Origin: an uncultured Bacteriovorax sp.
Lineage (GTDB): Bacteria; Bdellovibrionota; Bacteriovoracia; Bacteriovoracales; Bacteriovoracaceae
DNA length: 11,245 nucleotides
Assembly (NCBI GenBank): GCA_943914745.1
Contig: CALUDF010000064.1
Span: 1-11,245, forward strand
Direction: 5' to 3'
A program made the translations under genes and the position numbers. How positions within the stretch are numbered: position 1 is the stretch's first letter; the number at the start of each line of letters is the position of its first letter. Positions 1 through 5,644 of the stretch are shown in pieces. The notes under the pieces are model-generated. The model did no database searches, was not told where the DNA came from, and saw nothing but the letters and a program-made list of their open reading frames with translations.

Positions 1-2
1 TT

Positions 3-950
3 TTTAGAGATTCAAATGGCGATGGAGTTTTTGAGACGAGAGATTTTTTTCTGACCGACCAAAAGCAGCCTTTGGGGATGCTTCTAATTAACGATCATTT
101 CTATGTGGCCAACTCTGATGCCTTGTGGAGATTCCCTTACAAATCAGGAGAGACAAAAATCACTGCAAAAGGTGAAAAACTTCTCTCTCTCCCCTCAGAT
201 GGAAGACACTGGACAAAAAACATTATTGCCAACAAAGAAGGAACTAAAATTTATATAGCTGTTGGCTCCGCGAGTGACCACGCTGAAGACGGAATAAAAA
301 AAGAGGAACGCAGGGCCAATATTCTCGAAGTTGATCTCAACGGAAAAAATGAGCGCGTCTTTGCTAGTGGTATCAGAAACCCTGTAGGCATGGGATGGTC
401 GACAAATGGAAAGCTTTGGACTGCAGTGAATGAGCGCGATGAGCTGGGAGATGACCTCGTTCCTGATTATCTGACAGAAGTAAGAGAAAACGGCTTTTAT
501 GGGTGGCCCTATTCTTATTGGGGAAGCCATCCTGATCCAAGACAAAAAGATGAAAATAGAAAACCCGCAACCATAGATTTAGTAAAAAAATCTATTGAAC
601 CGGACTTGTCACTAGGCGCCCATACCGCCTCTTTAGGCTTGGCCTTTTATGATAAAAAGACTTATCCAACTTCTTATCATGATGGTGCTTTCATCGGTCA
701 ACACGGATCATGGAACCGTGCTGTTTTATCAGGATATAAAGTCATTTTCGTCCCTTTTAAAAATGGCAAGCCTGTCGGAGAACCTCAAGATTTCCTCACT
801 GGCTTTGTTCACAACCAAAATCAGAGTGAAGTCTATGGACGACCTGTCGGAGTAGCAACTCTTCCCGATGGCTCACTACTCGTGGCCGACGATGCCAGCA
901 ACGTTATCTGGAAAGTTTCTTATAATAACAATTCTAAAAAAACTAACTAG
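3..950 (+). CDS. PQQ-dependent glucose/sorbosone dehydrogenase family protein, 5' end outside window
   Basis: The reading frame is open from base 3, so the gene begins upstream of the window and only about 315 C-terminal residues are visible. The family (COG2133, beta-propeller) oxidises sugars or aldoses with a PQQ cofactor, normally in the periplasm or exported; the N-terminal signal region cannot be checked here. Recognisable landmarks in order are an Asp-rich NGDGVFE calcium-type loop at the extreme start, GMLLINDHFYVANSDALWRF, the SGIRNPVGMGW segment (equivalent to the Arg-Asn of the PQQ site), WTAVNERDELGDD, NGFYGWPYSYWG, GAHTASLGLAFY and GQHGSWNR, then a GRPVGVATLPDGSLLVADD final blade. 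These strings are typical of the sorbosone dehydrogenase-like branch. The substrate is not predictable. The stop codon abuts a strong ribosome-binding site for the next gene, suggesting co-transcription. Internal TTG 72 and ATG 78 are not the start, because family-like sequence continues upstream of them. Confidence 0.88.
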   Translation, partial: FRDSNGDGVFETRDFFLTDQKQPLGMLLINDHFYVANSDALWRFPYKSGETKITAKGEKLLSLPSDGRHWTKNIIANKEGTKIYIAVGSASDHAEDGIKKEERRANILEVDLNGKNERVFASGIRNPVGMGWSTNGKLWTAVNERDELGDDLVPDYLTEVRENGFYGWPYSYWGSHPDPRQKDENRKPATIDLVKKSIEPDLSLGAHTASLGLAFYDKKTYPTSYHDGAFIGQHGSWNRAVLSGYKVIFVPFKNGKPVGEPQDFLTGFVHNQNQSEVYGRPVGVATLPDGSLLVADDASNVIWKVSYNNNSKKTN

Positions 951-959
951 GAGGAAAAG

Positions 960-1421
960 ATGGAAAAACAAATCAATGCTATCCCTAAAGGACTAAGAAC
1001 AGTCACTCCATACATCATCGTCAGCGATCCAGAGAAGGCCTTGGACTTTTATGAAAAAGCGCTCAACGCAAAAATCATCTCGAAAATGGAGTTAGAAGAA
1101 GGCCAAATAGCCCACGCTGAATTTAAAGTTGGCGACTCTGTCATCATGATGGCCGGTGATGATCCGGGAATGCATCTTTCACCTCAGACCGGTGAATACC
1201 GCTCTGTGAGCTTTATGGTCTATGTTCCCGACGTCGATGCCGCTGCTGAACAAGCGCTCGCTGCCGGCATGAAAATGGTCAAAGAAGTGCGCGATCAGTT
1301 CTATGGAGACCGCACGGGAACATTTGAAGATCCATTTGGACATATGTGGACTCTGGGAACACATATCGAAGAGCTCTCGGCTGAAGAAATAAAAGCGCGC
1401 GCTGAAAAAGTTTATTCATAA
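960..1421 (+). CDS. VOC-fold protein, PhnB/glyoxalase-bleomycin resistance-like
   Basis: This 153-residue protein has the single-module vicinal oxygen chelate layout. An N-terminal half carries TPYIIVSDPEKALDFYEKAL (residues about 16-35), then AHAEFKVGDSVIMMAGDDP. A second half has SVSFMVYVPDVDAAAEQALAAG and the hallmark ending DRTGTFEDPFGHMWTLGTHIE. The His in IAHAEF and the Glu of FEDPFGHMW are the expected metal-site positions. The C-terminal SAEEIKARAEK tail matches PhnB-like members. VOC proteins include isomerases, dioxygenases and antibiotic-binding proteins, so the reaction is not predictable; this subgroup is usually annotated as an uncharacterised glyoxalase. The start is well supported: an AGGAGG-type site overlaps the upstream stop codon (948-954), 5-6 nt before the ATG. 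It lies 9 nt downstream of the dehydrogenase, so the two are probably one transcript, and a terminator follows directly. Confidence 0.9.
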   Translation: MEKQINAIPKGLRTVTPYIIVSDPEKALDFYEKALNAKIISKMELEEGQIAHAEFKVGDSVIMMAGDDPGMHLSPQTGEYRSVSFMVYVPDVDAAAEQALAAGMKMVKEVRDQFYGDRTGTFEDPFGHMWTLGTHIEELSAEEIKARAEKVYS

Positions 1422-1427
1422 AGTGAT

Positions 1428-1451
1428 AAGCCCCTTTACTGGGGCTTTTTT
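1428..1451 (+). terminator. Rho-independent terminator after the VOC gene
   Basis: A seven-base stem, AAGCCCC (1428-1434) with GGGGCTT (1441-1447), encloses a six-base loop and runs into six T residues (1446-1451). It starts 6 nt after the VOC stop codon. The stop codon of the opposing acetyltransferase gene (1436-1438) lies in the loop. On the minus strand the hairpin still forms but is followed by ATCAC, so it is probably efficient only for plus-strand transcription. Confidence 0.85.
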
Positions 1452-1858
1452 ACAAATGCATAAGCTCTGGCCTTCCATCCATTCTTTTCATAAAACCTAA
1501 TCCCACCTGTATTTTCCAAAACAGCACAGAGCCTCAATCCGCCAGAGCACTGCCACTCACGGGCCTTCTCTTCCGCAAACGCCAAGAGTTTTGCTCCATG
1601 ACCTTTTGATTTTTCAACTGTGACCAGGTCATCAATGTAGAGATGCCTTCCGCGGACAAAATCTGAAAGAATACGATAGCCCATGACCCCCAAGATTTTT
1701 TCTTCTTCAACTAAAGCGACCATTTCATACTGGTCACTGGTGTGAGCTTCCTGGTATATCTTCACATAGGTTTCAAAATTTAGATGAGGTCTAAGTTCCT
1801 GCATGACAGGAAAAAAGTCTCTAAGGTCTTTTTCATTTTTTGCGATTAAAAATTTCAT
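1436..1858 (-). CDS. GNAT family N-acetyltransferase
   Basis: This 140-residue single-domain protein has the GCN5-related acetyltransferase fold. It would transfer an acetyl group from acetyl-CoA to an amine; the acceptor is unknown. Visible elements are the N-terminal helix region KDLRDFFPVMQELRPHL, the beta-strand segment MVALVEEEKILGVMGYRI (about 46-63), and motif A, LYIDDLVTVEKSKGHGAKLLAFAE (about 73-96), with the KxxGHGxxL pyrophosphate-binding loop. Motif B follows as CAVLENTGGIRFYEKNGW (about 111-128), ending near the C-terminus. Length is normal for the family. The ATG at 1856-1858 fits the usual GNAT N-terminus, but no Shine-Dalgarno sequence precedes it: the upstream bases are A/T rich. 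A strong hairpin lies only about 16 nt upstream, so expression may rely on readthrough or on a promoter inside the short gap. The 3' end overlaps the terminator of the VOC gene. Confidence 0.88.
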   Translation of the reverse strand: MKFLIAKNEKDLRDFFPVMQELRPHLNFETYVKIYQEAHTSDQYEMVALVEEEKILGVMGYRILSDFVRGRHLYIDDLVTVEKSKGHGAKLLAFAEEKAREWQCSGGLRLCAVLENTGGIRFYEKNGWKARAYAFVKKPQ

Positions 1859-1874
1859 GAATTAAAACTAACAT

Positions 1875-1913
1875 AAAAATCGCCTCAAGACCTAGAAGCT
1901 TGAAGCGATTTTT
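1875..1913 (-). terminator. Strong hairpin terminator, bidirectional, between the small secreted protein gene and the GNAT gene
   Basis: Fifteen-base arms at 1875-1889 and 1899-1913 are complementary except at one position, which is a G-U wobble on minus-strand RNA and a mismatch on plus-strand RNA. The loop is nine bases. A/T tracts flank both sides, giving AUUUUUAU after the stem in the minus direction and six U in the plus direction. In the minus direction it would end the transcript of the secreted-protein gene, about 80 nt after its stop codon. It sits immediately upstream of the acetyltransferase start, so an attenuator role is also possible. Confidence 0.75.
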
Positions 1914-1994
1914 TGAACTCTAGATAATGACAATGACCGTTAAGTAAATCCCCCGATTCCAGATCCTCCATTCAGAGGACCCTTCTCTTAACAA

Positions 1995-2336
1995 TCAGTC
2001 ACCTCTAGCAACGTCGACAATATTTGAAGTCAGCTTGTCCCCAGGAATAAAAACCTGATAAACAAGCGCTGTCTCACCAATTGGACCGAAAGTGATCCAC
2101 AAAATGCAATTGGCAATTTCTGAATTTAGAGGACGGCACACATTGCGAATAGCTGCCTTTGATTCAATGGCATGATTATAAATTGAACTCACGGTTTCGT
2201 GAGCTCTCACGTCTCCGACAACTGTCGTTTCCTTGCTGGCTAAAAGAGTTTCTAGGGCCTTGTCATTTAAGCTATCAGCAAATGCGGGCGATACTGTTAG
2301 ACCAAGAAAAAGGGTCCAAGAAAGAAATGTCTTCAT
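1995..2336 (-). CDS. Small secreted protein of unknown function (Sec signal peptide, two cysteines)
   Basis: This 113-residue protein is not recognised as a member of a named family. The first about 20 residues form a classical Sec signal peptide: a Lys at position 2, a hydrophobic core LSWTLFLGLTVS, and an AFA cleavage site before Asp21. The mature protein of about 93 residues contains exactly two cysteines (67 and 77), ten residues apart, which could form a disulfide in the periplasm. The C-terminal half is beta-like (ANCILWITFGPIGETALVYQVF). The start at ATG 2334-2336 is chosen over an in-frame upstream start at 2369 for two reasons: it begins the signal peptide, and a GGAG site sits about 7 nt upstream. 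It is transcribed divergently from the tripartite ABC exporter and shares a 121-nt control region with it. The signal peptide argues against it being ABC exporter cargo. Confidence 0.7.
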   Translation of the reverse strand: MKTFLSWTLFLGLTVSPAFADSLNDKALETLLASKETTVVGDVRAHETVSSIYNHAIESKAAIRNVCRPLNSEIANCILWITFGPIGETALVYQVFIPGDKLTSNIVDVARGD

Positions 2337-2376
2337 TACTATTCTCCAATGTGGGAGCCTTTGTAACACATAATTT

Positions 2377-2394
2377 GGTTACCAATTGATAACC
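2377..2394. promoter_or_regulatory. Dyad-symmetric element in the divergent intergenic region
   Basis: The arms GGTTA (2377-2381) and TAACC (2390-2394) flank a central CAATTG palindrome, giving an 18-bp inverted repeat with only one mismatched pair. It lies about midway between the start codons of the divergent secreted-protein gene (2336) and ABC ATPase gene (2458). Position and symmetry suit a repressor or activator dimer site; no known regulator consensus is recognised. Confidence 0.35.
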
Positions 2395-2419
2395 TGTAAA
2401 CTTTACTTAAAAAATCCCG

Positions 2420-2448
2420 TTTACATTGGGGGGCTCCCCCCATACTCT
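2420..2448 (+). promoter_or_regulatory. Candidate promoter with a GGGGGG-CT-CCCCCC palindrome between -35 and -10
   Basis: A TTTACA hexamer (2420-2425) is followed by a 17-bp spacer and TACTCT (2443-2448). Almost the whole spacer is a palindrome of six G (2428-2433), CT, and six C (2436-2441), plus one more T-A pair outside. Predicted initiation would fall at about 2455-2457, directly at the ATG of the ABC ATPase gene, which lacks a Shine-Dalgarno sequence. The -10 match is weak (3 of 6). The alternative reading is a GC hairpin in a leader transcribed from further upstream. Confidence 0.35.
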
Positions 2449-2457
2449 ATTAAAACT

Positions 2458-3288
2458 ATGAAATATGTAATTGAAACTCACGACTTGATGAGAGTCTATA
2501 AGACTTATCAAAAACCTGAAGGGCTCATAAACTCCATTAAGGGGATTTGGGAGCGAAAATACGACTCTAAAATAGCTTTAAATAAGACATCCATTAAGAT
2601 CGAGTCCGGAAAGATCATAGGTCTAGTTGGAGCTAACGGCGCCGGAAAAACAACCCTGCTTAAAATCCTCTCAGGACTCGTCACTCCAAGCTCTGGAGAG
2701 GCTTCCGTCCTGGGCTATAAGCCTTGGGAGAGAAAAAACGAATTCCTAAGCCAGATGAGCATTCTCTTGGGGCAAAAAAACCAGCTGTGGTGGGACATCT
2801 CCCCTGTTGACTCATATGCCCTCCTGGCGCGCATTTATGACCTCGATATTGTCAAAACGAGAAAGCGCGTCGATGAGCTGGCGACAATGCTTGACTGCAA
2901 GCACGTCCTCAACACGCAGTTAAGAAGGCTCTCTCTGGGTGAGAGAATGAAAATGGAAATCATCGGAGCTCTTTTACACGAGCCAAAGATTCTTTTTTTG
3001 GATGAACCGACCATCGGCCTAGATATTGTCGCCCAGGAAAACATTCGAAATTTTTTAGCCAATTATGTAAAAGAAAAAGAGCCAACGGTGATTTTAACCA
3101 GTCACTACATGGACGATATCGCCACCCTTGCTGATAGCTTGCTTCTCATTTCCAAAGGAAACATCGTCTACCAAGGGACAGTCGAAGAATTTACCAACAA
3201 TACTAACAGTGAACTCGCTCACGACGAGAAGGTCGATTTTGAAGAAGTCATTCGCCGTTTTCTGGAAACGGAATCTCGCATTCGCTAA
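2458..3288 (+). CDS. ABC exporter ATP-binding protein (COG4586-like)
   Basis: This 276-residue nucleotide-binding subunit would energise the two permeases encoded downstream. Motifs are Walker A GANGAGKT (58-65), the Q-loop in LLGQKNQLWWD (104-114), signature LSLGE (158-162), Walker B ILFLDEP (178-184) followed by TIGLD, and the switch His in TSHYMDD (216). The N-terminal KTYQKPEGLINSIKGIWERKY insertion before the first core strand and the GQKNQLWWD string are typical of the uncharacterised COG4586 family, which is normally followed by COG4587 and COG3694 permeases, as here. COG4586 members are often somewhat longer, so this one has a short C-terminus. ATG 2458 is chosen over in-frame TTG 2386, because the additional 24 residues are not family-like and would be encoded by the palindromic region. 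No ribosome-binding site precedes ATG 2458, so a leaderless mRNA is possible. The 3' end overlaps the next gene out of frame. Confidence 0.9.
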   Translation: MKYVIETHDLMRVYKTYQKPEGLINSIKGIWERKYDSKIALNKTSIKIESGKIIGLVGANGAGKTTLLKILSGLVTPSSGEASVLGYKPWERKNEFLSQMSILLGQKNQLWWDISPVDSYALLARIYDLDIVKTRKRVDELATMLDCKHVLNTQLRRLSLGERMKMEIIGALLHEPKILFLDEPTIGLDIVAQENIRNFLANYVKEKEPTVILTSHYMDDIATLADSLLLISKGNIVYQGTVEEFTNNTNSELAHDEKVDFEEVIRRFLETESRIR

Positions 3289-4057
3289 CCTCGCCGTCGT
3301 CACGAATTTAGAGTACCGCCTAAATTATTTTGTCGATGCGATTGTTCAGCCTATTTTAACCACGGGGATTGAGATCCTTTTATGGATTGCCGTCTTTAAA
3401 GGTGCCCACAGCGACACGATTGCCGGATTTAGCCGTGAGAGCTATTTAAGCTATGCCTTGTGGTCGGCGTTTTTTGCCAGAATCGCCACAAGCTGGATGT
3501 ATGAATTCAGAATGGTTGAAGAAGTCAGCTCTGGCTCAATCAATAGCCTTATCGTGCGTCCAATGAGTTTTTATGAGTACTATCTCTCTCAGCTCATGGG
3601 CTATAAAATCGTCACTACGGCCGTCTCACTTTTAATCCCGATTGCCGGAGCCTATCTCTTTAATCTTCCGGCCATCATGACCAGGTTGCCTTTGGCGATC
3701 CTACTTTGTTTTTATTATTTAATCCTAGTCCACACGATAAGTTTTATCATTTCAACCATGGCCTTTCATTTCACGAAAATCTCCTCCATCACCGTGGCAA
3801 AAAATCTCTTCTTCTGGATTCTCATGGGCGAGCTCTTTCCACTCGACTTACTCCCGGAGCCTTTTAAGACGGCCATCATTAGCCTTCCTTTTGCTAGCGG
3901 GGTTTTCGTTCCAGTCGGCTACATTACCGGGCGAATTGGTATCGAGACAGTCTACACCGGTTTTATTTCCGTCACAGTAGGCTTAATAGTCTTCAACCTC
4001 CTTGGTGCTTATCTCTGGAAAAAAGGCATGGACACTTATGTTGGGACGGGGGCGTAA
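3239..4057 (+). CDS. ABC-2 exporter permease, first subunit (COG4587-like)
   Basis: This integral inner-membrane subunit of the tripartite exporter has about 272 residues and six predicted membrane segments. They are around DAIVQPILTTGIEILLWIAV, YLSYALWSAFFARI, IVTTAVSLLIPIAGAYLF, LPLAILLCFYYLILVHTISF, AKNLFFWILMGELF and the C-terminal VYTGFISVTVGLIVFNLLGA. The cytoplasmic strings TNLEYRLNYFVD near the N-terminus and EEVSSGSINSLIVRPMSFYEYYL after segment 2 are characteristic of the family. The start is uncertain: the frame is open into the ATPase gene, and the best-fitting start is TTG 3239-3241, preceded by GAGAAGG about 6 nt upstream. GTG 3209 is an alternative without a visible ribosome-binding site. 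Either way the gene overlaps the ATPase gene by at least 50 nt in another frame, implying translational coupling. Confidence 0.85.
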   Translation: MKKSFAVFWKRNLAFANLAVVTNLEYRLNYFVDAIVQPILTTGIEILLWIAVFKGAHSDTIAGFSRESYLSYALWSAFFARIATSWMYEFRMVEEVSSGSINSLIVRPMSFYEYYLSQLMGYKIVTTAVSLLIPIAGAYLFNLPAIMTRLPLAILLCFYYLILVHTISFIISTMAFHFTKISSITVAKNLFFWILMGELFPLDLLPEPFKTAIISLPFASGVFVPVGYITGRIGIETVYTGFISVTVGLIVFNLLGAYLWKKGMDTYVGTGA

Positions 4058-4854
4058 TGTTTCATACAATCAAAAAATACGCTTCTCTTTATAAGGCAAT
4101 GCTTAAAGCAAGCTTCATCGCGGATCTTGAATACCGGGCGAATTTTTTTACTCGCATCCTCACAGATGTCTTTTGGTATGCGGCCCAGATTTTAACTTTT
4201 GAGGTTCTCTATCAGCATACTGAAAAAATTGGCGACTGGGATGTTCATCAGATGCGGGTCTTTCTAGGTCTTCTTTTTGTCATTGATGCTTTCTATATGA
4301 TCATCATTCATGAGAACCTGGAGAACATCACCGAGAAGGTAAGAAAAGGAGACTTAGACCTCCTTCTGGCAAAACCAGTAAACTCACAATTCATGCTGAC
4401 TCTGCAAAAGGCCAACACGGCTATTTTTGGAAATCTCTTACTTGGATGTTCATGGCTTATTTATTCTTTAAGTAGCCTTCCCGACTTTAATTACTTTCGC
4501 CTTTTGTGGTTAGTGCTCTTAATTCCATGCAGCCTTGCCGTCGTCTACTCAATGCGTTTTATGTTTTCTGCGACTGCGGTGATTTTCACTCGCTCAGAGA
4601 ATTTGCAATTTTTATGGTGGCAGGTTTATCGTCTTGGGATGAGACCAGATTCAATGTACAACCCCTATATCAAGTATGTGATCTTGACCATCATTCCAGT
4701 AGGAGTCATCGTCAGTATTCCAGCAAGAGCACTGCTTAATCCACCGGATTTGAATTACCTTTTATGGCCTGTGCTTTTAGTTCCACTACTCATTTATGGA
4801 ACTCATCGCTTTTGGAATTTCGCACTCAAGTTCTACTCGAGTGCGAGTTCCTAG
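4057..4854 (+). CDS. ABC-2 exporter permease, second subunit (COG3694-like)
   Basis: This 265-residue membrane protein is the partner of the preceding permease. The N-terminal KAMLKASFIADLEYRANFFTRIL repeats the LEYRxN pattern of its partner and suggests a pseudo-symmetric heterodimer. IREL-type cytoplasmic sequence appears as NITEKVRKGDLDLLLAKPVNSQF (about 89-111), a family hallmark. About six hydrophobic segments follow the expected order, the last two being YVILTIIPVGVIVSIPARALL and YLLWPVLLVPLLIYGTHRFW. The ATG overlaps the upstream stop codon by one base (TAATG, 4055-4059), a classical reinitiation arrangement. With the ATPase it completes the exporter; the substrate is not known for this family. 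The gene ends three bases before the stop of the convergent secreted-protein gene, and its last codons contain a hairpin at 4820-4846. Confidence 0.88.
   Translation: MFHTIKKYASLYKAMLKASFIADLEYRANFFTRILTDVFWYAAQILTFEVLYQHTEKIGDWDVHQMRVFLGLLFVIDAFYMIIIHENLENITEKVRKGDLDLLLAKPVNSQFMLTLQKANTAIFGNLLLGCSWLIYSLSSLPDFNYFRLLWLVLLIPCSLAVVYSMRFMFSATAVIFTRSENLQFLWWQVYRLGMRPDSMYNPYIKYVILTIIPVGVIVSIPARALLNPPDLNYLLWPVLLVPLLIYGTHRFWNFALKFYSSASS
4820..4846. other. Hairpin overlapping the 3' end of the second permease gene, no U tract
   Basis: The arms TCGCACTC (4820-4827) and GAGTGCGA (4839-4846) form an eight-pair stem with an 11-nt loop inside the last coding bases of the permease. Convergent genes end at 4854 and 4858, so this is the only structure that could end either transcript. 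It lacks a T tract on either strand, so it is at best a weak or factor-assisted terminator, or an RNA 3'-end stabiliser. Confidence 0.35.
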
Positions 4855-4857
4855 ACA

Positions 4858-5193
4858 TTAATCATTGTAAAAGTAAGTTCCAACTTCGCCTTCACAAGAG
4901 ACTTCTGCTCCGACATAACAGTCAGATCCTGCTGCGCATGTCCACTTCGCAAGAGCACCAGTGACATATTTACCTTGTCTCTCTGAGAATTGAATGTTTG
5001 TGATGTATTCGCGGATCGTTTGGCGAGGAATCCAGAAACTTGATTTTTCGCGGATATCCTTGCGGATGGTTTCCAGGTTAGAATTGGCCAAGGCCACAGC
5101 TTCTTCTTTTGAAATACAACGGAAAAAATCAGACGCCTCTACTTTTGCCGATGTGACGAGAACCAATACAGAAAGACCAAGAAATAATTTCAT
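4858..5193 (-). CDS. Small secreted four-cysteine protein of unknown function
   Basis: This 111-residue protein is not recognised as a named family. A Sec signal peptide covers about residues 1-20 (Lys at position 2, core LFLGLSVLVLVTS, VEA cleavage site). The mature part has four cysteines at 26, 86, 92 and 100, enough for two disulfides. The last three are clustered in WTCAAGSDCYVGAEVSC close to the C-terminus. The middle is charged and probably helical (EEAVALANSNLETIRKDIREK). ATG 5191-5193 is supported by a GAGG site about 7 nt upstream; an in-frame GTG two codons earlier is less likely. The gene is convergent with the ABC exporter, separated from it by three bases, and lies about 76 nt downstream of the HhH gene on the same strand, so the two could be co-transcribed. 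It is likely periplasmic or surface-located. Confidence 0.7.
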   Translation of the reverse strand: MKLFLGLSVLVLVTSAKVEASDFFRCISKEEAVALANSNLETIRKDIREKSSFWIPRQTIREYITNIQFSERQGKYVTGALAKWTCAAGSDCYVGAEVSCEGEVGTYFYND

Positions 5194-5269
5194 AAGCACC
5201 TCACGTTAGTTGTTCTTGGCGCTGTCTTACCTTGAAAAAAGAAGATTTCCTAGTTAGTTTTTCGTTAAG

Positions 5270-5560
5270 CTACTTTAAAATCTTTTTTCGTTTAGCCGTA
5301 AAATTCCACCAAGGCTGGGCCTTTCCCCCTTCCATAAAATCCACTGCGGCCATTAAAGTGTCACAAACACATGGATCATGTCTTTGCCCCATCACTTTTT
5401 CCAGCTTGCGGTATAGGACTATAGGATCTTTTCCTATGAGCTCTTTTGGTTTTGTAATGCCTAACGCCTTTAAGTCTTGAGCTATCGATTTTCCAATGTT
5501 GGGGATGCTCTCTAGGGTCACTGCTTCACTTGCTTTTTTAGCTTTGCTCGTCGTTTTCAT
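5270..5560 (-). CDS. Helix-hairpin-helix protein, Cdd1 (pathogenicity locus) family
   Basis: This 96-residue cytoplasmic protein resembles the Cdd1 family (PF11731). The helix-hairpin-helix is LESIPNIGKSIAQDLKALGI (about 17-36), with the IPNIG hairpin that usually contacts DNA backbone. It is followed by the family pattern of a DP.VLYRKLEKVMG helix, an Asp-Pro-Cys-Val-Cys stretch (62-66), a DFMEGG helix end and a terminal PWWNF (83-87). The N-terminal 12 residues are Lys-rich and the C-terminus ends in a basic cluster. Cdd1 proteins are conserved small proteins of undetermined role; DNA binding is inferred only from the fold. ATG 5558-5560 is chosen because a GCGAGG ribosome-binding site lies 6-7 nt upstream and the family does not extend further; an in-frame ATG at 5593 adds 11 non-conserved residues. 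It is divergent from the NodI-like gene across 79 nt. Confidence 0.82.
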   Translation of the reverse strand: MKTTSKAKKASEAVTLESIPNIGKSIAQDLKALGITKPKELIGKDPIVLYRKLEKVMGQRHDPCVCDTLMAAVDFMEGGKAQPWWNFTAKRKKILK

Positions 5561-5622
5561 TGGCACCTCGCTATAAAACTTTTCAACTTCCACTCTCTAC
5601 TCTAAACTAAAGTTAAAACACT

Positions 5623-5644
5623 ATCACCTGGAAAAACCTGTGAT
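5623..5644 (+). promoter_or_regulatory. Small hairpin enclosing the GTG start of the NodI-like gene
   Basis: ATCAC (5623-5627) pairs with GTGAT (5640-5644), and GG (5630-5631) can pair with CC inside, leaving a short A-rich loop. The right arm contains the GTG initiation codon, and the likely ribosome-binding bases TGGA (5629-5632) lie inside the stem-loop. It could tune translation, or be an operator half-site pair. The structure is short and may be fortuitous. Confidence 0.25.

Noticed and set aside
195..545. Minus-strand frames of 116 and 65 codons (195-545, 373-570)
   Set aside because: Antisense shadows of the dehydrogenase gene, whose plus-strand frame contains many family strings.
2386..2457. 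N-terminal extension of the exporter ATPase from TTG 2386
   Set aside because: The 24 extra residues do not resemble the family N-terminus and would be encoded across the palindromic control region; ATG 2458 gives the standard N-terminus.
5242..5284. AAGATTT / AAATCTT inverted repeat between the four-cysteine protein gene and the HhH gene
   Set aside because: Only seven A/T-rich pairs with a 29-nt loop; too weak to call a terminator, so the two minus-strand genes may be co-transcribed.
5232..5480. An 82-codon plus-strand frame
   Set aside because: It is antisense to most of the HhH/Cdd1 gene, which has a recognisable domain and a ribosome-binding site; the plus-strand product has neither.
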